NCBI GenBank assembly: GCA_002778195.1
Contig: PCDI01000005.1
Location: 1,409,427-1,473,426 of the forward strand
Reading direction: 5' to 3'
Origin: Raffaelea ambrosiae
Taxonomy: Eukaryota; Ascomycota; Sordariomycetes; Ophiostomatales; Ophiostomataceae
DNA length: 64,000 nucleotides
Shown here piece by piece: positions 55,021-64,000 of this stretch. Within the stretch, counting starts at the first letter, position 1. Every line of letters starts with the position of its first letter. A program made the translations under genes and the position numbers. Under the pieces are notes generated by a model. The model was given only the letters and a program-made list of their open reading frames with translations, ran no database searches and was not told where the DNA came from.

Positions 55021-57093
55021 CTAACCCAGCGTCACCGCCACGCTGTCGTCCATAAAGGGGCCAATGTCCTCCATCAGCAGACTCGCCAGCATCGACACCG
55101 CGCCAAAGGCCAGGCTCGCATAGTACACGTACGGGTACGCCTCGCTGTACGCCTGCTGGCCGGCGTCCACCACGGCGTTGTACACGATGGACCCCGGGCC
55201 GCCCAGGTAGGGCAGGTCGCCGATCAGCTGCGGCTGCGACGAGGCCGTCAGCAGGATGATCTTCTTGAGCAGGTCCATGCCGGCCAGCCCGGGCAGCGTG
55301 ATGCCGGCCTGCTTAAGGCTGGCGCCAAAGGCGGCGGCGATGTAGCTGGTGAGCCGCGGCGTGAGCTTCTGGACCAGGACGTTGTAGTAGATGGCGTACC
55401 CGACGGCGCCGCCGATGACGCGCACGGCCATGGTGAGCGCGGTCGCCGTGGCGATGAGGTCGTCCGGGCACACGACCTGGGCCACGATGGACGCGGGCAC
55501 GACGATGCCGCCGACGCCGAGGCCGGCCAGGACCAGCGCCCCGTAGACCAGCGGCAGGTTGTCGCGGCGGGCCGCGGCCAGCAGGCCGCAGCCGGCGGTC
55601 ATGACGGCGCTGGCGCCGAAGAGCAGCCAGCGGTTGCCGCCGCGGAGCGCGGACAGCAGCACCAGGGTGAGGCAGCAGCCGACGAGCACGGCCAGGCCAA
55701 AGGGCAGGCCGCGCAGGCCGACGCCGACGGGGTCGTGCCCGTAGACGTTGTACGCCTGGGAGGGCCACAGCATGAGCACGGCGAAAAAGTTGGCGCCCGA
55801 CACAAAGGTGACGACCATGGACAGATAAAAGGTCCGCGAGCGGCGGTGGCCGTCCTTGCGGGCGATGCGGCGCGGCACCATGGGGTAGGGGGCGGCGGCG
55901 GCCTCCCAGACGAAGAAGGCGGCGACGAGGGCGGCGCCCAGCAGCAGCGGCACCAGCACGTGCGCGCTCGTCCACGGGTACATGTAGCCGCCCCACAGGA
56001 TGCCGGCGATCAGGAGCACGACGCCGGCAATGGACAGCAGGCCGCCGACCACGTCGATCTGCGGCACGATCTCCTTCCACCGCATGCCCAGCGAGTTGGT
56101 GCGCGGCGGCGGGTGGTAGAAGACGGCGACCAGCACAAAGCCGACAAAGACGTAGACGGCCGTGACCACGCCGACGTAGCGCCAGCCGCGGTGGGCCGCG
56201 ATGAGCTGCGCCCACAGGACGGACGGCGTGAAGGGCAGGATGGTGACGATGAGGACGGCAATGTACTTGCCGCGCTGGGCCGTCGGCGCAATCTCGGCGG
56301 TGCCGGCCAGGGCGACCAGCTCGTCGATGCCGGCGCCGACGCCCGTCAGCGTCATGCCGCAGATGAACGTGTTCATGTCCTGGGCCGTGCTGCACACGAT
56401 CTGGCCGACCAGGAGGAACACACAGCCCGACAGGGCCGCATACCGGCGGCCGACCAGGTCCGTGAAGGCGCCGACGAACGGACACACGGCCGCCGAGGCG
56501 AGCAGGTAGGCGTTGACGAACCAGACCCAGCGGTCGGCGCCGCCAATGGCCGTGTAGATGATAGGAGGGATGCCACCTGGGGGGCGAGTCAGCGCAAAGA
56601 AGTGAGAAAAGGGGACACAATAAGAATAAGACATGGACCGAGACACGTTGGAGATGCAGAAACCGGAGGACAGGAGAGAAGCACGGCGAAACAAGAGACA
56701 GAAAAAGAGAAAGAGAGGCTGAACAGAGGCGGAGACAGAACGAGAGGCAGCAGAGACAGGCATTTGAGACAACAGGAATAAGACAGAAGAACAGAGCAAC
56801 AGAATAACAGAACAACAGAACAACAGAACTACAAACCACAAACCACAAAAACACTCACCCCATAGATAGCCCGGCAGTTGCGAGCCAGTCCACAGCAGCG
56901 CCATGCCCAGGAAGGCCATACACCGCTTGAACGTCAGGCTCTCGATGAAGCCCTGGGGCGGTGCCGTGTTGCTCTCTGCGTCGAGCTGGATATCGGCATA
57001 CTCGTTTTCGGCGACACAGACGCCGTCCTTCTCCTGCTCGGCCAAGGCCGCCTCCGTGGAGGAGTGGCCGGAAATCTGGTCGGGGAGCGTCAT
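55021..57093 (-). CDS. MFS transporter, Tri12/siderophore-pump family
   Basis: Two exons: 57093-56859 and 56576-55021 (596 aa). The 282-bp intron has donor GTGAGT, branch GCTGAC and acceptor CCCCCCAG. Splicing gives GYLWGGIPPIIYTAIGGADRW, the expected start of the Tri12 transmembrane core. The MFS motif A lies in the loop between the second and third core helices (DLVGRR at 118-123). About fourteen hydrophobic helices fit this family of proton-driven efflux carriers for trichothecenes, siderophores and other small molecules; the substrate is unknown. The acidic N-terminal 45 residues are cytosolic. No biosynthetic gene lies nearby, so nothing ties it to a metabolite. The intron is open in frame, so an unspliced reading would not stop. 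Start chosen at 57093: the upstream in-frame extension reads leader sequence. Confidence 0.9.
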   Translation of the reverse strand: MTLPDQISGHSSTEAALAEQEKDGVCVAENEYADIQLDAESNTAPPQGFIESLTFKRCMAFLGMALLWTGSQLPGYLWGECFCGLWFVVLLFCCSVILLLCSSVLFLLSQMPVSAASRSVSASVQPLFLFFCLLFRRASLLSSGFCISNVSRSMSYSYCVPFSHFFALTRPPGGIPPIIYTAIGGADRWVWFVNAYLLASAAVCPFVGAFTDLVGRRYAALSGCVFLLVGQIVCSTAQDMNTFICGMTLTGVGAGIDELVALAGTAEIAPTAQRGKYIAVLIVTILPFTPSVLWAQLIAAHRGWRYVGVVTAVYVFVGFVLVAVFYHPPPRTNSLGMRWKEIVPQIDVVGGLLSIAGVVLLIAGILWGGYMYPWTSAHVLVPLLLGAALVAAFFVWEAAAAPYPMVPRRIARKDGHRRSRTFYLSMVVTFVSGANFFAVLMLWPSQAYNVYGHDPVGVGLRGLPFGLAVLVGCCLTLVLLSALRGGNRWLLFGASAVMTAGCGLLAAARRDNLPLVYGALVLAGLGVGGIVVPASIVAQVVCPDDLIATATALTMAVRVIGGAVGYAIYYNVLVQKLTPRLTSYIAAAFGASLKQAGITLPGLAGMDLLKKIILLTASSQPQLIGDLPYLGGPGSIVYNAVVDAGQQAYSEAYPYVYYASLAFGAVSMLASLLMEDIGPFMDDSVAVTLG

Positions 57094-59120
57094 GGCGAGT
57101 CCGGATGTGTGGATGGGAGGAAGTAGAAAGAGGAGAGAGAGAGGACGAAAGCAGACGAGCGACCAGGGCAACCACAAGAGATATAGTTGCACCGCAGAAG
57201 CTGCCAATTCCTTGGTCAGGCGATAGATATCCTGTCTGCAGACTTGCCGGCGTCCCTCCCAGGAACCACACAGCAAAGGATTCTGCCTTGCTGTCTTTTG
57301 CAGCAAAGAATGCCAGAAATCGAGATTGAAACGCAAAAAGATTGGACGAGAAAAAGAAGAGACCAAAGGGGCGGATGGTTGGTGCCACGAGAGCGCGGCT
57401 CGACAAGAGAGAGAAGAAAAAACAGAGGAAAGAGAAAGGGAAGACCCGTCACAGAAATCCGAGAAAAGAGACCAGACCAGGGGCAGGAAGAAGGAAATGG
57501 GAGAGGAGGAGTCCTCGAGTTATATGTATAAAAAAAGCCTCCTGTCTTCTGTACGCCTGTCTGGATACGCACTGGCTACTGGCCCGAGACCTGTACCGCC
57601 AGGATGGCAGGATCCGGCAACGGATTTTGGTTTTCCTCGTTTTCTGCTTGCCATTGATCTGCTGAACTGCCTGCCCATCGCCTTTGCCTAGTCTTCTTGA
57701 CTATCCTGCTGTTTGCTTCTTCTGGTCCCCAAACCAAACAAGACGTAGCATCGCGCACACACTTTTGGACACCCCCACACACATGCACACATGTATCGTA
57801 CCGAGTACATGCTGGTTGGTTACTGAGCATACTGCCATACAAGTAGAGACCCGTTCATACATTCGAGCTTGAGCTTTTTCGCCCCCCTCCTTCTCCCCTT
57901 TTCTCCTTGCCTCCCTTTGCCCCGGTGACGTTTACTCGTCTGTTCGCGTGCTCCAGTCCCATCGGCTAACCAGCAGGCCAACAGAACGGGAGCACCTGGT
58001 TGGGGTAGGGCAGCATCGGAGAGGGTCTGTTAGTGTAGGAGTGCCGTTCTGGGAATAGAATGCTGGCGTGCCCCCCTCCTCCATCCAACGATATCCCGAC
58101 CGACCAACATGATCAACAACAACAGCAGCAGCAGCAGACCAAATCGTGCTTCCCGATCTTTACAAAAAGCACCTGTGCCAGCTCAGAGGAATGAGGAATG
58201 GGCAATCGTGCAATTTCAAACAATCCAAATTGGTGGACCAGCACATACATCATGGTAGGACGGACAAAGTCCTTTCAGCCCACCGTTCGCTGTGCAGACC
58301 CCGATTGGGACTGACAAGCATAACCCCAATTTTGCATGGGTCGTCTGGCGCTGGTCACACGGACCAGGGGGGGGCTGAGAACGGGGAAGATCCAGTTGTC
58401 ATCCCGTCCCTACCACCCATTTCCCGCCCTTTCACACTCCTTTGTGTGTGTGTGATGCAGATGTATTGCCATGTTCCTGAACTGCTCCGGGAATCTAGAA
58501 CTGCCTGCTCCGCCGGGGGAGGTTCCCTTTGGTCCATTTCACCGGAAAACCCCTTGGCAGACTCTACGGGTAGATGTCTAGACTCCTTGCTGAACGTCAC
58601 AGTTACATAGTTACTGTCGTGCCTTTGAGAGCGGAGACATACCGAGCGGAAACATACCACGGGCCTCTGACCCCCCCCCCCCTCTCTCCAAAAAAGCTTG
58701 TCTCGCTAAACCATACCCGCAAGGATCCTGTGTATACATGAAGAATGGGAAAATGCTGCCCAACCATGCCACCATACGTTATGTATCGTACTCGTCCACG
58801 GCCAGTCGCTGCGGGCCTCCGGGAACATAGAAGAAGCCACCATCATCTTCCCACGATCCATCTGAGACATCTGGGGCAGAAAATCCGGGGGAGGGGCAAA
58901 GCCACCAAAAAAAAAAATGAAAAGTGGTTGCTACGACTGCAGTTGCCCCAGCTGACCTAGCTTGCCGGGGTCGACCTGCCCGGCCTCCACTGGATTCCTT
59001 GTGAAAGAGGAAGCTAAGCATGGTGTTCATGACTGGGATGCTCAGTCAGACCAAAGGGCCCGGACGTACTCGTACTCGTACATCACACAAGCCAAAGCGC
59101 CCCCCAAAAAGAGCCTCCTC

Positions 59121-59156
59121 AAAAGCCAAGCACGGAAGCCAAGCACGGAAGCCAAG
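59121..59156. repeat. 13-bp tandem repeat (AAGCCAAGCACGG)
   Basis: Nearly three copies of a 13-bp unit in non-coding DNA. The copy number is too low to say much else. Confidence 0.75.
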
Positions 59157-59232
59157 GACTCATGGCCGGCCAGCGGTTTTTTTTTTATCTTTTCTTTATT
59201 TTTTTACACGTTCTGCCGGGTCCACTAAGGAA

Positions 59233-59260
59233 CATGCATGCGTGCATGCGTGCATGCGCA
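59233..59260. repeat. GCATGC alternating purine-pyrimidine repeat
   Basis: Three GCATGCGT-like units of alternating purine and pyrimidine. Such DNA can adopt left-handed structure. Non-coding. Confidence 0.75.
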
Positions 59261-60534
59261 AAACAGCAAGGGACCACATGCATGTCGGACCACGCATAGC
59301 CACACGATGCCGTTTCTCTGGCCAATCTTGACGAGTGCGAGTATCGTTGCAAGGGATATCCGCCATCCTTGCGGTGTATCTGGCGTTTCTTGCGCATCTC
59401 GCTCGTGGGGAGAGTACGCGTCGTGTTGCCGGGAATCCGGAAAGCCAACAGACAAACAAAGAAGCATCCGGTTCGCATCCTGCGGCCCCACGAACTGTCT
59501 GCGAGGATCAGAGAGCGGGGGGTCGTAGAGACCGAGAGAGGGGAGAGTGACAACCACCCCAGAGAGGGGACTTACTCGTAGCCCAGGTTTGCAGCATCTG
59601 CCAATGCTGATCTGGCGGCGCTAAACTAGCCGGCGGGGACCTTTTCCTTGGCGGGAACCCACCCGAAATCCGGGGTTGTTCCTTCATTGGCTATCACGTG
59701 AGATCACCGCCCTCGGTTCACCGACGACAGATATTCGTTCGCTCGTTCGAATGTGTGTTCCTCTTGCCCCTCCTCGCATTATTTTACCATTTTTCTTCCC
59801 TCTTCCCCCCCCCCTCGCACTATTGTACCAAATCTTTGTTATTCCTCCCCCCCCCCAAATCCCTTCTCTTCTTCCCTTTTTGGTCGTCGACATACCATTC
59901 GGCTGTCAGTCTCTCTCCCCAATACGCCCTTTGCCACTTTCGATCCTACTCGGCAGGATCATGCATAATGCCTACGCCCAACTGTGCCCGACCATTGGCC
60001 CTCATGGCGAGAGTTTCACAGCTCTGTCACTCATTGCATAGGGCACAAGAAGGCCATGACGGGGGGGTTGGGTGGTACTCGCACATAGTAAGGACATGTA
60101 GACGAAACAAGGAACAAGCATTCTTTTCCCGTTCTAGTGCTCCTGCGTTTGAGGAAGGCCAGACCAGGAAATGGAGGGGGGGATAGACGAGCAAAAAGAA
60201 AAAACACAACAGCGACGCCGAAGCTTGAATAAGAGAGATTCAATTTGCTGGAAAGCTACACACTACTATGTAATACCAGCACGCCGCCAACAGCTAGGGG
60301 TGCGCCACGGAAGGCGAGCCATAGGTGCGCGGATGCATGACTGCTCGCAGTACGTGTGCGCTTTGCGGCTTGCATGCATCGAGACACTCGTACATGTAGA
60401 GAAGCCCGCCAATGCGTCCGGAATAGGAACAACCACCGACGGCTTGCGCCTATCACATGGCACCACGGGCCAGGCGCCCCTATGTTCTCCCCAGCAAGCG
60501 GAGGCGAGCCTGAGAAAGACGGCTAGAGTCAAAA

Positions 60535-60580
60535 GAGAAGAACTGTGGACAGAAGAACTGTGGACAGAAGAACTGTGGGC
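60535..60580. repeat. 15-bp tandem repeat (AGAAGAACTGTGGAC)
   Basis: Three near-perfect copies of a 15-bp unit. It produces periodic peptides in both strands, which inflates the open frames crossing it. Confidence 0.85.
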
Positions 60581-62067
60581 AGGAGAGACGTCTACGAACT
60601 GGCATGCGCACACTGAAGATACAGTCACGCTTGTTCTCGGACTCGGCACGAAAAGCCAAGTCTACACTACCGTACGGAGCCCACAAACGGTTTTCCATGT
60701 GCGAAGGATTCACAAGCAAAGACCCGTTTTACCAACACCCGACGACGTGGGAAAGTAGCATTGCACTGTGTGGACGATCGACTGGAACACGAAACATGGG
60801 GGGAAAAAATAAGAAACAGGAAAAACAAATGCCAGAGACAGAAGGAAAGGAGGTGTGAAAACAAGAAGATCTGAAAACGGAGCGAAGCAGACTGAGACGT
60901 CAACGCACATCTAAGAGTGCAGGAACTTTGTACTTTGCCAATGCTTATGCACTTTGAAAAAAAAAAGAAGTGCCAGTACATCGAGAGCCATATTGGGCCA
61001 AATAAAAAGTCTTCTTGGGGGAGAGGAGTGGCAACGAAATGGGATGTCTTGTATTGCCACCCAAAGCGAGACCAAACGCGAAAGCCACCTTGTCAAACGA
61101 CGGACTCATGCAGCCGATGTTGTGTGGGCGGGCAGAATTCCGGCCCATTCAGCTGAATCAAGAGTCTGGCCAGACCAATGTGCGGAATATGCGTGTCTTG
61201 TCAGGGACTAGGCCTGGACGCAAAAGAGTCAAAATCGGGTTGTCCAATGCGTAGCGTCCTCCAAATGGATCGAAGACAAGCCACACAGGTTGCAGGAAAA
61301 AAGGCCAAAACATATTCCTTGATGTATCCTTGATTTGACTTTGGTAGCACCTGCCGGAGGAACATTTGGACAAAGTTCCTACCGAGGTCCTATCTGTAGC
61401 AGCTCGACGCAAGAGTCTTGCCTCGTCCGTTCATACATGCGGCATTTCTACCCATTGTCCGATCGTGTTTCTCGCTTACACATGGAAAAGCCATCTTGCA
61501 TGGAGGAAGAAGTTCTCGGTTGCCGGGATGGCCCAGACGATCGTGTTGCTCCAGGACTATGTCGAAGTATCATTTAATGTAGATCCGTGATTGCCTAGTG
61601 TATATGGAAATCTATACTCTTGTTACGCAACAAGTTGTTTGAAAATGCCCATCGAATTCGATAATCAGACGAGCACAAAATGGTATTATGGCCAACCCAA
61701 AAGATTGTCCAAAACAAAGATCATGACAAGGTCGTCGCTGATATCATACACAGAATCAAACGCTCGGCATGTTGGAACAAGAAAAAGAGAAGAACAGAGA
61801 CGAAGCCAAACAAGCCAAAAAAAAAGGCCGTACCAAACTTCAAACCATTTCTAAATGCCCCATCAAAAATAAAAAAATAAAAATCCCAATCCGAGACATG
61901 CTACCTGACGAAGAAGAAATGAAAAAAAAAAAAAAAAACGACGCCGACTCCTTTTTCTCCTCTTTTTTGTCCCCCCTCCTTTTTATTTTACTCCGTCGTT
62001 ATGCGTCACTCGCTGTTTATATTATGATTATTATGATTATGACTTTTTGTTTTTGGCCTTTCCAATC

Positions 62068-63247
62068 TCACGCGTCACGGCCTTCCACGTCTCCCCTTGG
62101 CCTGCCGTACCCGTCCGCATAGCCTCCGCCGTACCGGCTGCCACGACCTTGGCCGTAGCCTCCGTCAAACCGGCTGCCTTCGTATTCGCCCCCCTGGTCG
62201 ATGTAGTCGGTGTCGTCGGTGGTCGGGTGGTGGCGATGGCGACCGTCTCCAACAGGGTGCGTGTTTCTTCCAGCACAGTGAGAGTCTAAGCACGTTAGGA
62301 GCGTACGGGCACAAAAAAAATATAGAATAAAATAAAAAATAAAAAAACTTCTCAGACCACGTACAAGGAACAGACCGCAGCGTCACCGGCGTACACCGGC
62401 TCGGCATACTCGACGGGCTGAACACGGCATAGACGATGCCGTCGGCGGCCAGACAAAAAAGGGCGGCCCCGCCGGAGAACTGGCTGTCGGACCACTGCAA
62501 GACGCTGCCATCGAGGTGGTTTGTGCTCGTGCCGCCGCCGCCGCCTTGCTGGGTAGGGGGGCTATGGGTGCTGTCCCGAACGAGGGAAAACCCCCGGTTG
62601 ACGGGCCCATCGGACGCCTGGTGCCCCACGAGCGGCTGGTACGGGTTCGTCCGCGGGCTGGCCGAGACGGGCTGGCCGGCGACCAAGAGCTGGTCGTGGC
62701 CGACGAGGGCGAACCCGGCGGCGTCATGGCAGTCGAGGGTGGTGGTGCCGTCCCTGGAGACGAAGGATGTGGTGGTGGTGGTGGACGTAGAGGCCGACGG
62801 CGGCGAAGACGTGGCCACTGCTGCTGTGAAACGGTGGCGGCGGCGCAGGGCGGGACCGCCGCCCGTGTTGCGTCGTGCGAGTAGGCCGTCGCCTGCCGAG
62901 GCCATCGTCGTGGTCTCGACAGCCAACAAGAAACGTCCAGCAAGGGAATGGCTTCTTCATGGTGTGTGCGTGTGTATGTGTGAGTGACATGATTTTCCCC
63001 AGAGAGAGAACAGAGATACCACTCACGATGGAGACCCGGCCATGGATACGCCTGTCTGGGACGAAGCAGCCTGGGGGGCGTACAGCCCAGAGCTGCCGAG
63101 GAGCGCGACGAAATACTGGAGGAACCCCATGCTGGTAGCAACAACAAGAAGATAGGCGACGACCACGAGGCACAAGACAGAACGGATTGTGAAAGATGGC
63201 GGGAACACGGGGAGCATGTCTCTTTTTGTCGTCAAAGAAGTTGGCAT
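62068..63247 (-). CDS. DUF7908-type secreted protein (function unknown)
   Basis: Predicted exons are 63247-63027, 62951-62365 and 62285-62068 (341 aa). Intron 2 (79 bp) is convincing: donor GTACGT, branch CCTAAC, acceptor TTAG. Intron 1 (75 bp) has a good donor (GTGAGT) but a weak acceptor (GAAG) and is uncertain. Exon 1 encodes a hydrophobic signal or anchor (SVLCLVVVAYLLVVATS, near residues 23-40). The core matches the DUF7908 pattern from memory: DGTTTLDC, LLVAGQPVSASP, VLQWSDSQFSGGAALFC, then DGIVYAVFSPS and CTPVTL. Exon 3 reads through a His-rich piece into a Gly-Tyr-rich tail (GGYGQGRGSRYGGGYADG). Such proteins are extracellular or wall-associated in Pezizomycotina, with no known activity. 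Start could also be the internal Met at residue 11 (63217). Confidence 0.7.
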
Positions 63248-64000
63248 GCCGGGGAGGAAGGGAGGGATCGTATAGAGAGAGAGAGAGAGAGAAAGAAAAG
63301 AAAAAAAGCTTCAAGCACGACGACGGGCAGCGAATGTCGACAACGTTGTATGTGTTTGTCCTTTTGTCTTGTGTGTTTCAATCCAGCTTGGCAGCCATCT
63401 TCTCTTGTGGTATATGAACGAACGTCTCGTCCAGACGAATCGATGGATGTGTACAGGACGGGGAGGCCAAGTGATAAAGGAATGGCAGATCGTCAAGAGT
63501 GGATTGGCGCGTCGCCAAAAGAATGCACCAAGAGGCCAAGGCGCAGTGAAGCGACAGTCCGGGGCTAGAACACCACCCACCGCCCCCCCCCAAGGCCAAC
63601 CGGTAGACGCCTGACGGCCTCGGCCCACCAATTGGCATCAACCCATACCTGTACGGACACTCGGAGCATAACAAAACGAGGTTGCGTCCCTCGTAAGCAT
63701 GTCATCGGCCCCTCCTCATTGACTTCCCAGTAAGGCAGGAAAGAATCGTCAAGACGAGCGGCACGATATGAAAAGGGAAAGGGGAGGGGGGCCCAGAAAG
63801 CAGAGGCACCGTGGCATCGGAACACGCAGGATGTAGAAAAAAGGAATCCCAAATCAAGAATAAGAACAAGTCGCCAAGTGGCCCAATGGTATCTAGGCGT
63901 GCACGAACTGCGGTGTACGAGCAGGCCCAGAGGAGAACACGAGACGGACAGTGCGCGCGCGATTCAGATGAAAGTACAATGTGCTCGGGGGCGGCATCCT
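63248..64000. other. Intergenic right end
   Basis: The first 60 bp is a GA microsatellite (about 63276-63310), purine-rich like the other upstream regions and probably the leader of the DUF7908 gene. The rest shows frames of up to 106 codons with no recognisable protein and no splice-supported gene. A gene could begin just beyond the window. Confidence 0.55.

Larger units (their letters stand above)
57094..62067. other. Intergenic region, no firm gene
   Basis: About 5 kb. The MFS-proximal 400 bp is purine-rich on the + strand, meaning a pyrimidine-rich leader. The remainder has short repeats (59121-59156, 59233-59260, 60535-60580), ACTATGTA-type motifs at 58600-58617 and 60261-60274, and an A-rich block at 61,750-61,940. 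A frame of 195 codons at 60171-60758 and a short - strand candidate near 58779-58892 were considered and not accepted as genes. Confidence 0.6.

Noticed and set aside
54877..56781. 634-codon open frame antisense to the MFS gene
   Set aside because: Composition is His/Asp/Val/Arg-rich and periodic, a reflection of the GC-rich codons on the other strand. No domain is visible.
55313..56854. 513-codon second frame on the same strand as the MFS gene
   Set aside because: It is a shifted frame of the same DNA, dominated by Arg, Pro and Gly. The MFS frame has the helices and motif A.
60171..60758. 195-codon plus-strand frame
   Set aside because: It includes a 15-bp repeat (ELWTE copies), has no domain, and its codon usage differs from the accepted genes.
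63860..63950. Possible tRNA-like segment at the right end
   Set aside because: No matching acceptor stem or T-loop consensus could be paired. No convincing tRNA was found anywhere in the window.

Overview
The window is nuclear DNA of a filamentous ascomycete, most likely a Sordariomycete. The evidence is short spliceosomal introns (55-282 bp, GTRNGT donors, CTAAC-type branch sites, YAG acceptors), C/G-rich codon third positions, and a set of fungal genes: D-arabinono-lactone oxidase, a Chs4/Skt5 chitin-synthase activator ending in a CaaX box, a Tri12-type MFS pump and a DUF7908 protein. The genus cannot be read from the sequence. No rRNA, tRNA, CRISPR array, transposase or reverse transcriptase was recognised.

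Layout: 1-8083 is non-coding and full of microsatellites. At 8084-8884 (+) is a two-exon gene ending in a Cys-rich zinc-ribbon-like motif. 8885-18205 has no gene that can be supported. A compact core follows at 18.2-36.6 kb: a Mup1-like amino-acid permease (+), ALO1 (-), REC8 meiotic cohesin (+), SRP101 signal-recognition-particle receptor alpha (-), YIF1 ER-Golgi protein (+) and CHS4/SKT5 (-). Neighbours there alternate as convergent or divergent pairs. At 41.1-44.2 kb (-) is a large type II membrane protein with an EGF-like ectodomain. 44.2-53.8 kb is again repeat-rich and apparently gene-free, apart from a doubtful charged-ORF locus at 50.3-51.4 kb. A small tail-anchored protein (53.8 kb, +) converges on a Tri12-family MFS transporter (55.0-57.1 kb, -). 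After another empty stretch comes a secreted DUF7908 protein at 62.1-63.2 kb (-).

Function: SRP101, YIF1 and CHS4 are consecutive and all concern the secretory pathway and cell wall (membrane targeting, ER-Golgi transport, chitin synthase III activation). ALO1 makes the antioxidant D-erythroascorbate. The permease and MFS pump are plasma-membrane carriers. REC8 is a meiotic chromosome-structure gene. This is an ordinary housekeeping neighbourhood, not a recognisable secondary-metabolite cluster.

Gene models were rebuilt by hand from splice signals and reading frame; exon limits are in each entry. The most notable observations are: three predicted introns that are stop-free and a multiple of three, two of which encode hydrophobic segments; a short motif around ACTATGTAACTA scattered only through the non-coding DNA; and long pyrimidine-rich leaders before start codons, with similar orphan tracts where no gene is seen.
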